Of a stretch of DNA of 43,047 bases, positions 15,140 through 23,520 are shown in pieces. Both the position numbers and the translations under genes were made by a program. Position 1 is the first letter of the stretch; every line of letters begins with the position of its first letter. The DNA is from an uncultured Eubacteriales bacterium (GTDB lineage: Bacteria > Bacillota > Clostridia > Lachnospirales > CAG-274). Location: positions 1 to 43,047 of the forward strand of contig CAJKOJ010000011.1 of assembly GCA_905201505.1 (NCBI GenBank). Direction: 5' to 3'. The notes beneath the pieces were generated by a model. That model searched no databases and was not told where the DNA came from. It saw only the letters and a list, made by a program, of their open reading frames with translations.

Positions 15140-16714
15140 ATGATAGATTTGTATATTATTATTTCAAAATACTTGTTTATACTTTATATTGCAGTGTTTG
15201 TTTTTTGTGGTTTTATGATAAATCTGACAAGGCAGAATATGGCAGGATTTAATATTGCGGCTGGTTTAAGCAATCAAAGAATTTGTATAGTTCTTTTTCA
15301 TATTACGGCAAGTGTAATATTAATTTCAGCATCGGCAGAGTTTGAAATGCAGCCTGTTATTCTTTATTGTGCAGTTGGATTTCTGCTTATAATAGGCGGA
15401 AATACTCTGACTGCAAAGCTGTATCCTGACGGAAGTCATCTGCTGTACAACTGTGTGTTTTTCCTTATGGATATAGGACTTATGATGCTGTACAGGCTTA
15501 ATACGGATTTGGCTAACAAACAGCTTATATGGAATACAATAGGTATAGTGATGCTGCTTATAATGCCAAAGATTCTTGCAGTTATGCCAAGGCTTGATAA
15601 ATTCAGAAAGATTTATATAATATCGGCACTTGCACTGCTTGCCGCTACACTTATTTTCGGCTTTGCTTCGGGAGGTTCTAAAAACTGGATTGATATAGGA
15701 CCAATAGGTTTTCAGCCATCGGAAATAATAAAAGTGTTTTTTGTGTTTTATCTTGCATCGGCTTTTGCAGACAGACCTAATCTGAGAGAACTTATTGTGC
15801 CAACAGTATTAAGCGGTATGGTTGTGCTTATACTTGTTGCAGGTCAGAATGATTTGGGTTCTGCATTAATATTCTATATGACTTTTTTGGTTGTGCTCTT
15901 TATCTCTACTTCCAATTATTTTTATCTTTTGGGAGGGCTTGCGTTCATAAGTGTTGCAGCAAGTGCTGCATATAAAATATTCAGCCATATAAGAATAAGA
16001 GTTGAGGCATGGCAAAATCCGTGGATTGACGTTCACAACAAAGGGTATCAGATAGCACAGTCTTTGTTTGCTATATGTACATGGGGTGTAACGGGAATAG
16101 GATTTACAAGAGGATATGCCACAAGCATTCCTGTAGTTGAAAGAGACTTTATATTTGCGGCAATATGCGAAGAGTTCGGCGTTATATTTGCTGTGGGGCT
16201 TATACTTATATTTATGCTTATTCTTCTTGAAGGTGCAAGAGGTGCAATTGAAAACAACAACAGATTTTTAAGTCTTGTATGTGCAGGGTTTACTGCCCTT
16301 ATTGCATTCCAGTCTTTCCTTATCATAGGAGGTGTAATTAAATTTATTCCTCTTACAGGTGTTACTCTTCCTTTTGTAAGTTACGGAGGTACATCTATTG
16401 TAATAAGCTATATTATAATTGCGGTAATGCAGTGGATAATAATGCGTAATGCAGAATATGCAACAGACAAGGCTGAAGAGGATATACATGAAAGAGTAAG
16501 ACATCCTCAGACCAGAAAACAGGCGAAAAGTACAAGGCAAAAAACTGCTGTAACTGCTGTGAAAGCAGAGAAAGGGCATACAAGAAATACTGCTGAGAGA
16601 AAAACTGCAAAACAAGTTAATTCTGCAGTTGAAAGACCTGCAAGGAGAGGAAAAACTCCGCCTGATGTCAGCGGCAGACCTGAAAGCTACAACAGGAAAA
16701 GGAGGCATTATTAA
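15140..16714 (+). CDS. SEDS-family glycosyltransferase (FtsW/RodA/SpoVE)
   Basis: This 524-residue polytopic membrane protein polymerises lipid II into glycan strands with a partner class B PBP. The family core is clear: NWIDIGPIGFQPSEIIKVFF, DLGSALIFYMTFLVVLF, YQIAQSLFAICTWGVTGIGF and near the C-terminus LTGVTLPFVSYGGTSIV. The N-terminus has about three extra membrane helices (residues 5-90) before the usual ten. The last 65 residues are a basic, Lys/Arg-rich cytoplasmic tail (RHPQTRKQAKSTRQKT). The long form, together with the adjacent short PBP, resembles the RodA-PbpA pairs of actinobacteria more than a stand-alone FtsW. AGAGGAG in the end of the U32 gene precedes the ATG. Confidence 0.92.
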   Translation: MIDLYIIISKYLFILYIAVFVFCGFMINLTRQNMAGFNIAAGLSNQRICIVLFHITASVILISASAEFEMQPVILYCAVGFLLIIGGNTLTAKLYPDGSHLLYNCVFFLMDIGLMMLYRLNTDLANKQLIWNTIGIVMLLIMPKILAVMPRLDKFRKIYIISALALLAATLIFGFASGGSKNWIDIGPIGFQPSEIIKVFFVFYLASAFADRPNLRELIVPTVLSGMVVLILVAGQNDLGSALIFYMTFLVVLFISTSNYFYLLGGLAFISVAASAAYKIFSHIRIRVEAWQNPWIDVHNKGYQIAQSLFAICTWGVTGIGFTRGYATSIPVVERDFIFAAICEEFGVIFAVGLILIFMLILLEGARGAIENNNRFLSLVCAGFTALIAFQSFLIIGGVIKFIPLTGVTLPFVSYGGTSIVISYIIIAVMQWIIMRNAEYATDKAEEDIHERVRHPQTRKQAKSTRQKTAVTAVKAEKGHTRNTAERKTAKQVNSAVERPARRGKTPPDVSGRPESYNRKRRHY

Positions 16715-18183
16715 TGAGAGGTTCAATTAAAAAAATATTTTGGATATATGCCTTTATATTTGTACTGCTCATAGGTTATTTGTTAAAACTGTGTTTATAT
16801 GATTCTCACAGTTTTGTTGCAAATCCATCAAATCCCAGATTGTCACAAAGCTATGAGGGTATTAAAAGAGGTTCAATATATGATGCCAACGGTGATATAA
16901 TTGCAGAAGATGTAAAACAAGAGGACGGAACATTTAAAAGAGTTTACAAAAATGCAAGGTACTATGCCCATGTTGTGGGATATACTGTAAAGGGCAAGGC
17001 CGGTGTTGAGTCGAAATACAACTTCAGGCTTGAAACAATAAATAATGAATTTTTGCAAAGAGCGGCTAATTTGTTCTTAGGCAGGGATATTGAGGGCAAC
17101 AGCCTTGTGCTTACTATTGATAACAAGTTACAGGAAATAGCAGGGGAAGAACTGGGAAGTCAAAAGGGAGCTATTGTCGCTATGGAGCCTTCTACGGGAA
17201 AGGTTCTTGCTATGGTTTCAAACTCCACATTTGACAGTAATTCTGTTGCCGAAAACTGGGAAAAACTTAACAGTGATGAGGAGAATTCGCCTCTGTTAAA
17301 CAGAGCAACACAAGGATTATATCCTCCCGGTTCAACATTTAAAATAATAACAGCTGCGGCGGCTCTTGAAAATGATAATAATTTGTCCGAATTTGAAATT
17401 AACTGCAGAGGTGAAGAAAAGTTCGGACACAGTATAATACACTGCTTTGATGGTAAGGCACACGGAAAGGTGAATATGGATTCGGCTTTTGCAAAAAGCT
17501 GCAATGTTTACTTTTCTGAAATTGGATTAAAATTAGGTGCGGAAAAGCTTATAAATATGGCAAATGCTTTTGGATTCAACAAGGATATTGGCTTATCTCT
17601 GGAATACAGTGTGTCTACATTCCCTATGACAGAGGATGCAGGAGAAAGTGAAATTGTAGAAACTTCCTTCGGACAGGGCAAGACCCTTGTTACACCTTTA
17701 TTTATGGCAATGGTTACATCGGCAGTTGCCAATAACGGTATGATGATGCAGCCTTATGTTGTAGACCACAGCATTACCCCTTCAGGCGGTATAAGAAATA
17801 GGACGTTGCCAATAAAGCTTAATCAGGCTATTACTCCTGAGCTTGCAGGGAAGATTAAGGAATTGATGTGCAGTGTTGTTGACTACGGAACAGCGACAAA
17901 TGCCGCTTTTAATGTAAGTGGACAAGCTGTGAATAATGATAAAAACGAATCAGGGGCAGCTGCTTCAAAAGGTGCATATTCAGGTGAAATAAGAGTTGCA
18001 GGAAAGACCGGTACCGCTGAAAATCCTCAGGGGGATGACCATGCATGGTTTGTGGGATTTGCTCCTGCAGATGAACCTAAAATTGCTGTAGCTGTACTTC
18101 TGGAAAATGTGGGAAAGGGAAGCAATGCTATTCCTGCGGCAAGAAAAATAATGAAAAGCTATATTGAAAATTTAGAGGGCTGA
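16714..18183 (+). CDS. Class B penicillin-binding protein (PbpA-like transpeptidase)
   Basis: This is a 489-residue peptidoglycan DD-transpeptidase anchored by one N-terminal helix (about 7-27). The active-site motifs are complete: S207-x-x-K210 in PPGSTFKIITAAAALE, S262-C-N264 in KSCNVYF, and K431-T-G433 in VAGKTGTAENPQG. It has only a short N-terminal region (about residues 30-125) in place of the large dimerisation or pedestal domain of PBP2 or PBP3, as in the actinobacterial PbpA type. Its start codon overlaps the SEDS gene stop by one base (TAATG), so the synthase pair is translationally coupled. A strong terminator follows immediately. Confidence 0.92.
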   Translation: MRGSIKKIFWIYAFIFVLLIGYLLKLCLYDSHSFVANPSNPRLSQSYEGIKRGSIYDANGDIIAEDVKQEDGTFKRVYKNARYYAHVVGYTVKGKAGVESKYNFRLETINNEFLQRAANLFLGRDIEGNSLVLTIDNKLQEIAGEELGSQKGAIVAMEPSTGKVLAMVSNSTFDSNSVAENWEKLNSDEENSPLLNRATQGLYPPGSTFKIITAAAALENDNNLSEFEINCRGEEKFGHSIIHCFDGKAHGKVNMDSAFAKSCNVYFSEIGLKLGAEKLINMANAFGFNKDIGLSLEYSVSTFPMTEDAGESEIVETSFGQGKTLVTPLFMAMVTSAVANNGMMMQPYVVDHSITPSGGIRNRTLPIKLNQAITPELAGKIKELMCSVVDYGTATNAAFNVSGQAVNNDKNESGAAASKGAYSGEIRVAGKTGTAENPQGDDHAWFVGFAPADEPKIAVAVLLENVGKGSNAIPAARKIMKSYIENLEG

Positions 18184-18229
18184 ATACTGTTTATCTGTCA
18201 GAGGCAGATAAACAGTATTTTTTTATTTT
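18183..18229 (+). terminator. Intrinsic terminator of the zapA-PBP operon
   Basis: Perfect 15-bp stem (18183-18197 with 18205-18219), seven-base loop, then a T-rich tail. It begins at the PBP stop codon. Confidence 0.92.
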
Positions 18230-18349
18230 AAGTAAATAAGAATAAAAAGAATTGCTGAATTATTAATGTCAACGGAATTGTTTTATTAGATAATGCAGGT
18301 TTTACAGGCATATAATATTATTGTGCTGCTGTGTAAAAACATAATTTAG

Positions 18350-18391
18350 TATGTTAAAGTTCTTGTATCGTATGTTAAAATATGTTATACT
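18350..18391 (+). promoter_or_regulatory. Promoter of the ABC importer operon, with a direct repeat
   Basis: TTGTAT (18363-18368), a 17-base spacer and TATACT (18386-18391). TATGTTAAA occurs twice, once just before the -35 and once in the spacer, with start positions 21 bp apart. A third partial copy (ATGTTA) runs into the -10. Two helical turns between copies would suit a repressor or activator. No T-box or other riboswitch was recognised upstream. Confidence 0.6.
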
Positions 18392-18425
18392 AATTAAATA
18401 AATTTAATTAAAGGAGTTTGATAGA

Positions 18426-19433
18426 ATGAAAAGGTTAATATCACTTATAGCTATAGCTTGTATGACAATGGGTATGTTTGCAGGCTGCAGCGGAACAGAC
18501 GGTAATAAAAATGGTGAAGCTGAAACAAATACAGAAGATAAAATGGTGACTGTAGGTATTGCACAGTTTGCTCCTCACGGTTCTCTTGATAACTGCGTTG
18601 AGGGTTTTAAGCTGGGTATGGCTGAGGCAGGATATGTTGAAGGAGAAAATGTTACATATATTTTCCAGAATGCTCAGGCTGATATGGCTAATACTAACCA
18701 GATTGCACAAAGTATGGCGGCTGCAAATGCAGACTTAATATGCGGTGTTGCAACACCTATGGCTCAGGCTTGCTATAATGCAGCTAAAGGTAAAATACCT
18801 GTAATATATACTGCTGTAACTGACCCGGTGGCAGCAGAACTTGCAAAAGAGGACGGAAAAAGTGTTGGAAATGTTACGGGTACAAGCGACAAGCTTGCAG
18901 TTGATGCACAGCTTGATATGATAAGAAAATTTATGCCTGACGCTAAGAAAATCGGTATATTATATACTACAAGTGAGGCAAATTCCGTAAGTGCCATTGA
19001 AGAGTACAAGGAACTTGCCCCTAATTATGGGTTTGAAATAGTAGAAAGCGGTATAAGTCAGACAAGTGATATTCCTATTGCAGCAGCTGACCTTGCAAGC
19101 AAGGTTGACTGCATTTCAAATCTTACTGACAATACAGTAGTTTCTGCTCTTGCAACTGTTCTTGACTGTGCCAATAAGGCAGGTATTCCTGTGTTTGGAA
19201 GTGAAATAGAGCAGGTTAAAAACGGATGTGCTGCAACAGAAGGACTTGACTACATAGCACTTGGTAAACAGACAGGTGCTATGGCTGCAAGAGTGTTAAA
19301 GGGTGAAAAGGCTGAAGATATTCCTTTTGAGACAATTACCGAATACAGCCTTTATATTAATTCAAAGACCCTTGAAAATCTTGGTTTGGCTTGTCCTGAG
19401 AATTTAAAATCATTAGCAATAGAGGCAGAATAG
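18426..19433 (+). CDS. ABC transporter substrate-binding lipoprotein (TrpX-type)
   Basis: This 335-residue binding protein has a lipoprotein signal (MKRLISLIAIACMTMGM then FAGC, lipidated Cys about residue 20), so it is tethered outside the membrane. The body resembles the ABC_sub_bind family, which includes TrpX of tryptophan/tyrosine importers: VTVGIAQFAPHGSLDNCVEG, IPVIYTAVTDPVAAEL, KKIGILYTTSEANSVSAIEE, and IPVFGSEIEQVKNGCAATEG. The two-lobed fold is related to periplasmic sugar-binding proteins. The ligand cannot be read from sequence. Aromatic amino acids are the best-known substrates of this family, so that is only a suggestion. AAAGGAG precedes the ATG, and the permease starts 11 bp after the stop. 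Confidence 0.88.
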   Translation: MKRLISLIAIACMTMGMFAGCSGTDGNKNGEAETNTEDKMVTVGIAQFAPHGSLDNCVEGFKLGMAEAGYVEGENVTYIFQNAQADMANTNQIAQSMAAANADLICGVATPMAQACYNAAKGKIPVIYTAVTDPVAAELAKEDGKSVGNVTGTSDKLAVDAQLDMIRKFMPDAKKIGILYTTSEANSVSAIEEYKELAPNYGFEIVESGISQTSDIPIAAADLASKVDCISNLTDNTVVSALATVLDCANKAGIPVFGSEIEQVKNGCAATEGLDYIALGKQTGAMAARVLKGEKAEDIPFETITEYSLYINSKTLENLGLACPENLKSLAIEAE

Positions 19434-19444
19434 GAGAAAGTGAA

Positions 19445-20317
19445 ATGGCTTTGGTTTTAAGTGTGTTGGAGCAGGGGTTTATATATGCAATACTTGCTCT
19501 CGGCGTTTATATAACTTATAAAATACTTGATTTCCCCGACCTTACAGTAGACAGCAGTTTTCCTTTGGGAGCTGCTGTCTGTGTTGTGATGATTAAGGCA
19601 GGTATTAATCCATATATAACATTGCCTGTAGCCTTTATTGCAGGCGGGTTATCAGGGCTTGTGACCGGTATTATTCACGTTAAATTTAAGGTAAGGGATT
19701 TGCTTTCAGGTATTATAACAATGACTATGCTGTATTCTGTAAATCTGCATATTACAGGGGGACAGGCCAATGTTCCGATTTTCAGCAATGATACAATTTT
19801 TACTCTTTCTCCCGTAGGGAACACAGCAGGAGAATACAATACTGTAATTGTAATATTTGTAATTGCTGTTATATGTAAAATTGCTATGGATCTATACCTG
19901 AAAACAAAGTCAGGGTACCTGTTAAGAGCTGTAGGTGACAATGAAACTGTTGTTACGTCCTTAGCAAAGGACAAGGGCACTGTTAAAATTGTAGGTCTTG
20001 TTATTGCAAATGCTCTTGTAGCACTTGCAGGCTGTGTAATGTGTCAGCAGCAAAGGTTTTTTGAAATTTCAATGGGTACAGGTACTATAGTTATAGGTTT
20101 GGCATCTGTAATAATCGGTACAAATGTGTTTGGCAAACTCAGCTTTTTAAAGGCTACAACTGCTGTTATTATAGGTTCTGTTATATACAAGGCTTGTGTT
20201 GCAATTGCAATTGCCTGTGGTATGCAGGCTATGGATATGAAGCTTATAACAGGTGCACTTTTCCTTGTTATACTTATTGTCAGCAGTCTGAAAAAGGGAG
20301 GTGCTGACAATGATTAA
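19445..20317 (+). CDS. ABC transporter permease (TrpY-type)
   Basis: This is a 290-residue integral membrane protein with about eight hydrophobic segments. It belongs to the branched-chain/ribose-type permease superfamily: ILALGVYITYKILDFPDLTV and VDSSFPLGAAV near the N-terminus, then LRAVGDNETVVTSLAKDKGT, which is the cytoplasmic coupling loop that contacts the ATPase. A single permease gene is present, so the transporter probably uses a homodimer. AGGAGAAAG overlaps the end of the binding-protein gene and serves as ribosome-binding site. The last 8 bp overlap the ATPase gene. Confidence 0.9.
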   Translation: MALVLSVLEQGFIYAILALGVYITYKILDFPDLTVDSSFPLGAAVCVVMIKAGINPYITLPVAFIAGGLSGLVTGIIHVKFKVRDLLSGIITMTMLYSVNLHITGGQANVPIFSNDTIFTLSPVGNTAGEYNTVIVIFVIAVICKIAMDLYLKTKSGYLLRAVGDNETVVTSLAKDKGTVKIVGLVIANALVALAGCVMCQQQRFFEISMGTGTIVIGLASVIIGTNVFGKLSFLKATTAVIIGSVIYKACVAIAIACGMQAMDMKLITGALFLVILIVSSLKKGGADND

Positions 20318-21089
20318 GCTTAGTAATATTGATAAGATATACAATAAAGGTACGGTAAATGAAACTCAGCTTTTTGACAATTTTAATTTTGTGGTAAAAC
20401 AAAATGAATTTTTAAGTATTGTGGGAAGCAATGGCTCAGGTAAAACCACTATGCTTAATATGATTTGCGGTTCTATACCAATAGACAAAGGCGACATTAC
20501 AATAAACGGTAAGTCAATTGTTAAAATGAAAGACTTTCAAAGGTATAGGAAGATAGGAAGAGTGTATCAGGATCCTGCAATGGGTACCTGCTCTTCAATG
20601 ACTATACTTGAAAATATGTCTCTTGCTGATAATAAGGGAAAACTTTTTGACCTGACAAGAGGTACTAATAAAAAGAGAGTAAATTATTATAAGGAATTGC
20701 TTTCACAGCTTAATTTAGGACTTGAGGATAAGCTTTCTGTTAAGGTTGGTCTGCTTTCAGGCGGACAAAGACAGGCTATGGCTCTGCTGATGTCTGTAAT
20801 GACACCTATAGATATTCTTATTCTTGATGAGCACACAGCGGCCCTTGACCCTAAGACTGCTGAAACGATAATGGAGCTTACTGACAAGGTAGTCAGAGAA
20901 AAACAGCTGACAACTATTATGGTAACTCATAATTTAAAATATGCTCTTAAATACGGCAACAGACTTGTGATGATGCACGAGGGAAAGGCTGTAATGGACC
21001 TGGATGAGGCAGAAAAGAAAAATGCGAAGACTGAGGACTTGCTTGATGTATTTAATCAGATAAGCCTTGAGAGAGGAAATTCGCTGTAA
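20310..21089 (+). CDS. ABC transporter ATP-binding protein (TrpZ-type)
   Basis: This 259-residue ATPase energises the importer. The motifs are Walker A GSNGSGKTT, a Q-loop in RVYQDPAMGTC, the signature LLSGGQRQAMALLM, Walker B ILILDEHTAALDP and the switch His in VTHNLKYAL. The SGGQRQA form with DEHTAALDP is typical of the ATPases that accompany TrpX-like binding proteins. ATG at 20310 is used, eight bases after GGGAGG. A GTG at 20301 lies against that site. It is the last gene of the three-gene operon and is followed by a bidirectional hairpin. Confidence 0.92.
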   Translation: MIKLSNIDKIYNKGTVNETQLFDNFNFVVKQNEFLSIVGSNGSGKTTMLNMICGSIPIDKGDITINGKSIVKMKDFQRYRKIGRVYQDPAMGTCSSMTILENMSLADNKGKLFDLTRGTNKKRVNYYKELLSQLNLGLEDKLSVKVGLLSGGQRQAMALLMSVMTPIDILILDEHTAALDPKTAETIMELTDKVVREKQLTTIMVTHNLKYALKYGNRLVMMHEGKAVMDLDEAEKKNAKTEDLLDVFNQISLERGNSL

Positions 21090-21110
21090 TATATAGTTGG
21101 CAATAAAAAA

Positions 21111-21164
21111 GGGACTGCTGCAAATTAACCTGAAAAAAGTTAATATGCGGCAGTCTTGTTTTTT
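21111..21164. terminator. Bidirectional terminator after the ABC operon
   Basis: GACTGCTGCA (21113-21122) pairs with TGCGGCAGTC (21146-21155), with one G-U pair and an inner TTAAC/GTTAA helix. TTGTTTTTT follows on the plus strand, and on the minus strand the stem is followed by CCTTTTTTATTG. It separates convergent genes. Confidence 0.85.
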
Positions 21165-21190
21165 GTCTGAGTAAAATATCAAAGAATATT

Positions 21191-21871
21191 TTAAAATTCA
21201 CTTGATGCATCAAAAAGCAGTGATATGGAAAGGTTACCGTTGCGGCAGCGTAACTCATCTATAAAATCTTTTGTCTGTGTATCATCTTTCATTATAATTT
21301 TATAGTCAAGCTCATAAATACTGCCAAGGTCAAGGGTTGACACCTTAATCAGCTTATGTGAGAGGGAATATTTTGATATTAAATCATCAAAGGCTCCTGC
21401 AAAATCAAGATTTTCAGGTACAAGTATTTTAAGTCTCCTCTTCATTGTTCTTGAACCGCCAAAGTTAAGCTTTGTAAGTATAAACATAACAGTACAGAGA
21501 AAGAGTGTAAATATAACTGCACAGATATAATAACCTATGCCGCAAGCAAGGCCAATGCCTACTGTAGCAAATATGTAAGCAATGTTTTTGGGACTGCCTG
21601 ATTCGCTTCTAAATCTGACAAGGGCAAAAGCACCGCTTATACTAAGAGCTGATGCAATGCTGTTGCCTATAAGCATAATAACTACTGATGCAACTACAGG
21701 CACAAGAACTAAAGTATAACAAAGGCTGTTGTGGTAATCTTCTTTATTTGATGTAAAAATATAAGTAAAACTTATTAGAAGTCCCATAATAAGAGCTGTT
21801 GTCATTGTAATAAGCGTTGTCTCTATATCAAGAGGAGTTGTCTGAAATGTGTTTATAAGTGAATTAAGCAT
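21191..21871 (-). CDS. DUF4956 membrane protein
   Basis: This 226-residue protein has four predicted membrane helices in its first 140 residues (around 20-40, 52-70, 77-88 and 100-135). They include the family-typical block SISGAFALVRFRSESGSPKN then IAYIFATVGIGLACGIGYY. A soluble C-terminal domain of about 80 residues follows (MKRRLKILVPENLDFAGAF onward). DUF4956 proteins are commonly encoded beside VTC-domain proteins, as here. A role as the membrane channel or anchor for a polyphosphate-related complex has been guessed for such pairs but is not shown by this sequence. The start overlaps the VTC gene by 8 bp with GGGAGG upstream. Confidence 0.82.
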   Translation of the reverse strand: MLNSLINTFQTTPLDIETTLITMTTALIMGLLISFTYIFTSNKEDYHNSLCYTLVLVPVVASVVIMLIGNSIASALSISGAFALVRFRSESGSPKNIAYIFATVGIGLACGIGYYICAVIFTLFLCTVMFILTKLNFGGSRTMKRRLKILVPENLDFAGAFDDLISKYSLSHKLIKVSTLDLGSIYELDYKIIMKDDTQTKDFIDELRCRNGNLSISLLFDASSEF

Positions 21872-22601
21872 ATTTTTTTGCCTCCCTGCAATTGTTTGAA
21901 ATATAGTTAATATATTCTGTGCCGTATTTTGAAAAGCTTGTTTTGTTTAAATTATATTTTCTCAGTATTTCAATAAACCATAAAGGCATTCTTTCTCTGA
22001 ATTTAACTTCCATAATCATTTGCTCTTCGGGTATAATCCTTTCTCCGAAAATGCCGTATTCAAGTCCTATATCATCTCGTCTTGCTATTATGTTCCGATC
22101 AAAAGTAAGTCTGAAATCTCCGTTATCTGAACTGAAAAAAGCTCTTCTCTGATAAGCCAGCCATACCTTTGGCAAAAGCTTATATGAGTTTATGGCATAA
22201 CTTAATTCTTTCATAATCTGCAAATTCATATATTCCTTTATATTGGGGATATTGCCTGTGTTTGCAAATTCGTAGGCTTCATTTAGTTTAAAAGCTGTTC
22301 TTCTCTTGTTTACACAGCCTTTATATTTTTTCTTTATCTCAAGAAATACTGTTGTGTCCTTTGAAGGTACGCCGTATGAACGAAGTCTTATTTTTTCCTT
22401 ATACTCGGGTTTTTGAAGAGAAGTACGTATAAGGTTGTTATCCTCTGTGTCATAATAAATGTTGCATATTTGATAAAATTTGCCATTGCTGCTGTATTCA
22501 TCTGCTGTCATTTTGCTGCTAATATCTTTTGCTATTTTTTCATAAATGGTTTTTGATATTATATATTTTTCTTCGGTACGGCTGAATACTTCCTTAGCCA
22601 T
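21864..22601 (-). CDS. VTC-domain protein (polyphosphate polymerase-like)
   Basis: This 245-residue protein has the tunnel-fold VTC domain. Conserved basic and acidic strand residues are visible in RTEEKYIISKTIYEKI, YYDTEDNNLIRTS, EKIRLRSYGVP, TVFLEIKKKYKG, KVWLAYQRRAFFS, LRLTF-like FRLTFDRNI and MIMEVKFRERMP. In the yeast Vtc4 protein such Arg, Lys and Glu residues line a tunnel that makes polyphosphate from ATP. Activity in bacterial homologues varies, so the function is inferred. ATG at 22601 is eight bases after AAGGGAG and is preferred over GTG at 22610. It lacks a signal peptide. It is coupled to the DUF4956 gene. Confidence 0.85.
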   Translation of the reverse strand: MAKEVFSRTEEKYIISKTIYEKIAKDISSKMTADEYSSNGKFYQICNIYYDTEDNNLIRTSLQKPEYKEKIRLRSYGVPSKDTTVFLEIKKKYKGCVNKRRTAFKLNEAYEFANTGNIPNIKEYMNLQIMKELSYAINSYKLLPKVWLAYQRRAFFSSDNGDFRLTFDRNIIARRDDIGLEYGIFGERIIPEEQMIMEVKFRERMPLWFIEILRKYNLNKTSFSKYGTEYINYISNNCREAKKYA

Positions 22602-22784
22602 ATAAATCACTCCCTTAATATATTTGAATTCTTTTAAAAAAAGATATTTGTTTACCGATGCAAAGGCTATTATAGAGCTTAAAAGTTAGAAAGGCATTGA
22701 AGCTAAATTAAAATTTAATTAGATTTTTCATTTATTTTACAAATATAAAGCTGTATTGGGTTAAACTAACAGGGGAGTGAGTAT

Positions 22785-23444
22785 ATGCGAAAGAAAATTT
22801 ACCGCTTGGTGCTTAAATCAGACAAGAAAAGTATAAACTATTTTTATGATGTGTTTATAAGTTTTATTGCTGTATTAAGTATAGTACCTCTTATGTTTAA
22901 AAGAGAACTGCCGAGTTTTTATATGATAGAAAGGGCAGCTGTAATAATACTTGCAGTTGACTATGTTTTAAGATTTGCAGTAAGCGACTATATTATAGGT
23001 AAAGGAAAATGCAGCTTTATTATTTATCCCTTTACATTGGGGGCAGTTGTCGATATTGTATCTATTCTTCCTTTTGGTAAAATATTCAGAGTTTTCAGAA
23101 TATTTAAAATGTTAAGGTATATGGATTTCTTCCTATATATAATAAATGTTTACAAAAAGGTAAAGAGGGTTTTGTTTACTGTACTTCTTATAGCTGTGTG
23201 CTATATTTTTATAACAGCACTTTTTATGTTTTGTGCTGAGGGGAATAATTTTAACTGTTTTTTTGACGCTCTGTATTGGGCGACTACGGCACTGACAACT
23301 GTAGGCTATGGTGACATATATCCAAAAACAGCAGCAGGCAGATTAATAAGTATGATAACATCTGTATTCGGCATTGCTGTTATCGCTCTGCCTTCAGGTA
23401 TAATAACAGCAAATATAATAAGAGAACTGGATAATAAAAAATAA
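22785..23444 (+). CDS. Voltage-gated-type potassium channel
   Basis: This 219-residue six-helix channel subunit acts as a tetramer. Residues 25-120 are a shortened voltage-sensor-like unit, with a basic S4 segment, FGKIFRVFRIFKMLRYMDFF, at about 97-116. S5 is about 128-147, followed by the pore helix and selectivity filter (YWATTALTTVGYGDIYP) and S6 (ISMITSVFGIAVIALPSGII). TVGYGD is the K+ filter. No cytoplasmic RCK/TrkA domain follows, since the protein ends 20 residues after S6. AGGGGAG precedes the ATG. The gene appears monocistronic. Confidence 0.9.
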   Translation: MRKKIYRLVLKSDKKSINYFYDVFISFIAVLSIVPLMFKRELPSFYMIERAAVIILAVDYVLRFAVSDYIIGKGKCSFIIYPFTLGAVVDIVSILPFGKIFRVFRIFKMLRYMDFFLYIINVYKKVKRVLFTVLLIAVCYIFITALFMFCAEGNNFNCFFDALYWATTALTTVGYGDIYPKTAAGRLISMITSVFGIAVIALPSGIITANIIRELDNKK

Positions 23445-23458
23445 AAATTTAAATGATG

Positions 23459-23487
23459 TTGAAAAAAGTATTTGTCTGCTGTATACT
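23459..23487 (+). promoter_or_regulatory. Promoter of the Nudix-ProX-amidohydrolase group
   Basis: TTGAAA (23459-23464), a 17-base spacer and TATACT (23482-23487), 33 bp before the Nudix ATG. Confidence 0.65.
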
Positions 23488-23520
23488 AAGGAATAATTAT
23501 ATTTATCGGAGGCGAATAAT

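Noticed and set aside
18230..18425. T-box riboswitch upstream of the TrpXYZ-like importer
   Set aside because: No T-box consensus, specifier stem or terminator/antiterminator pair was found in the 195-bp spacer.
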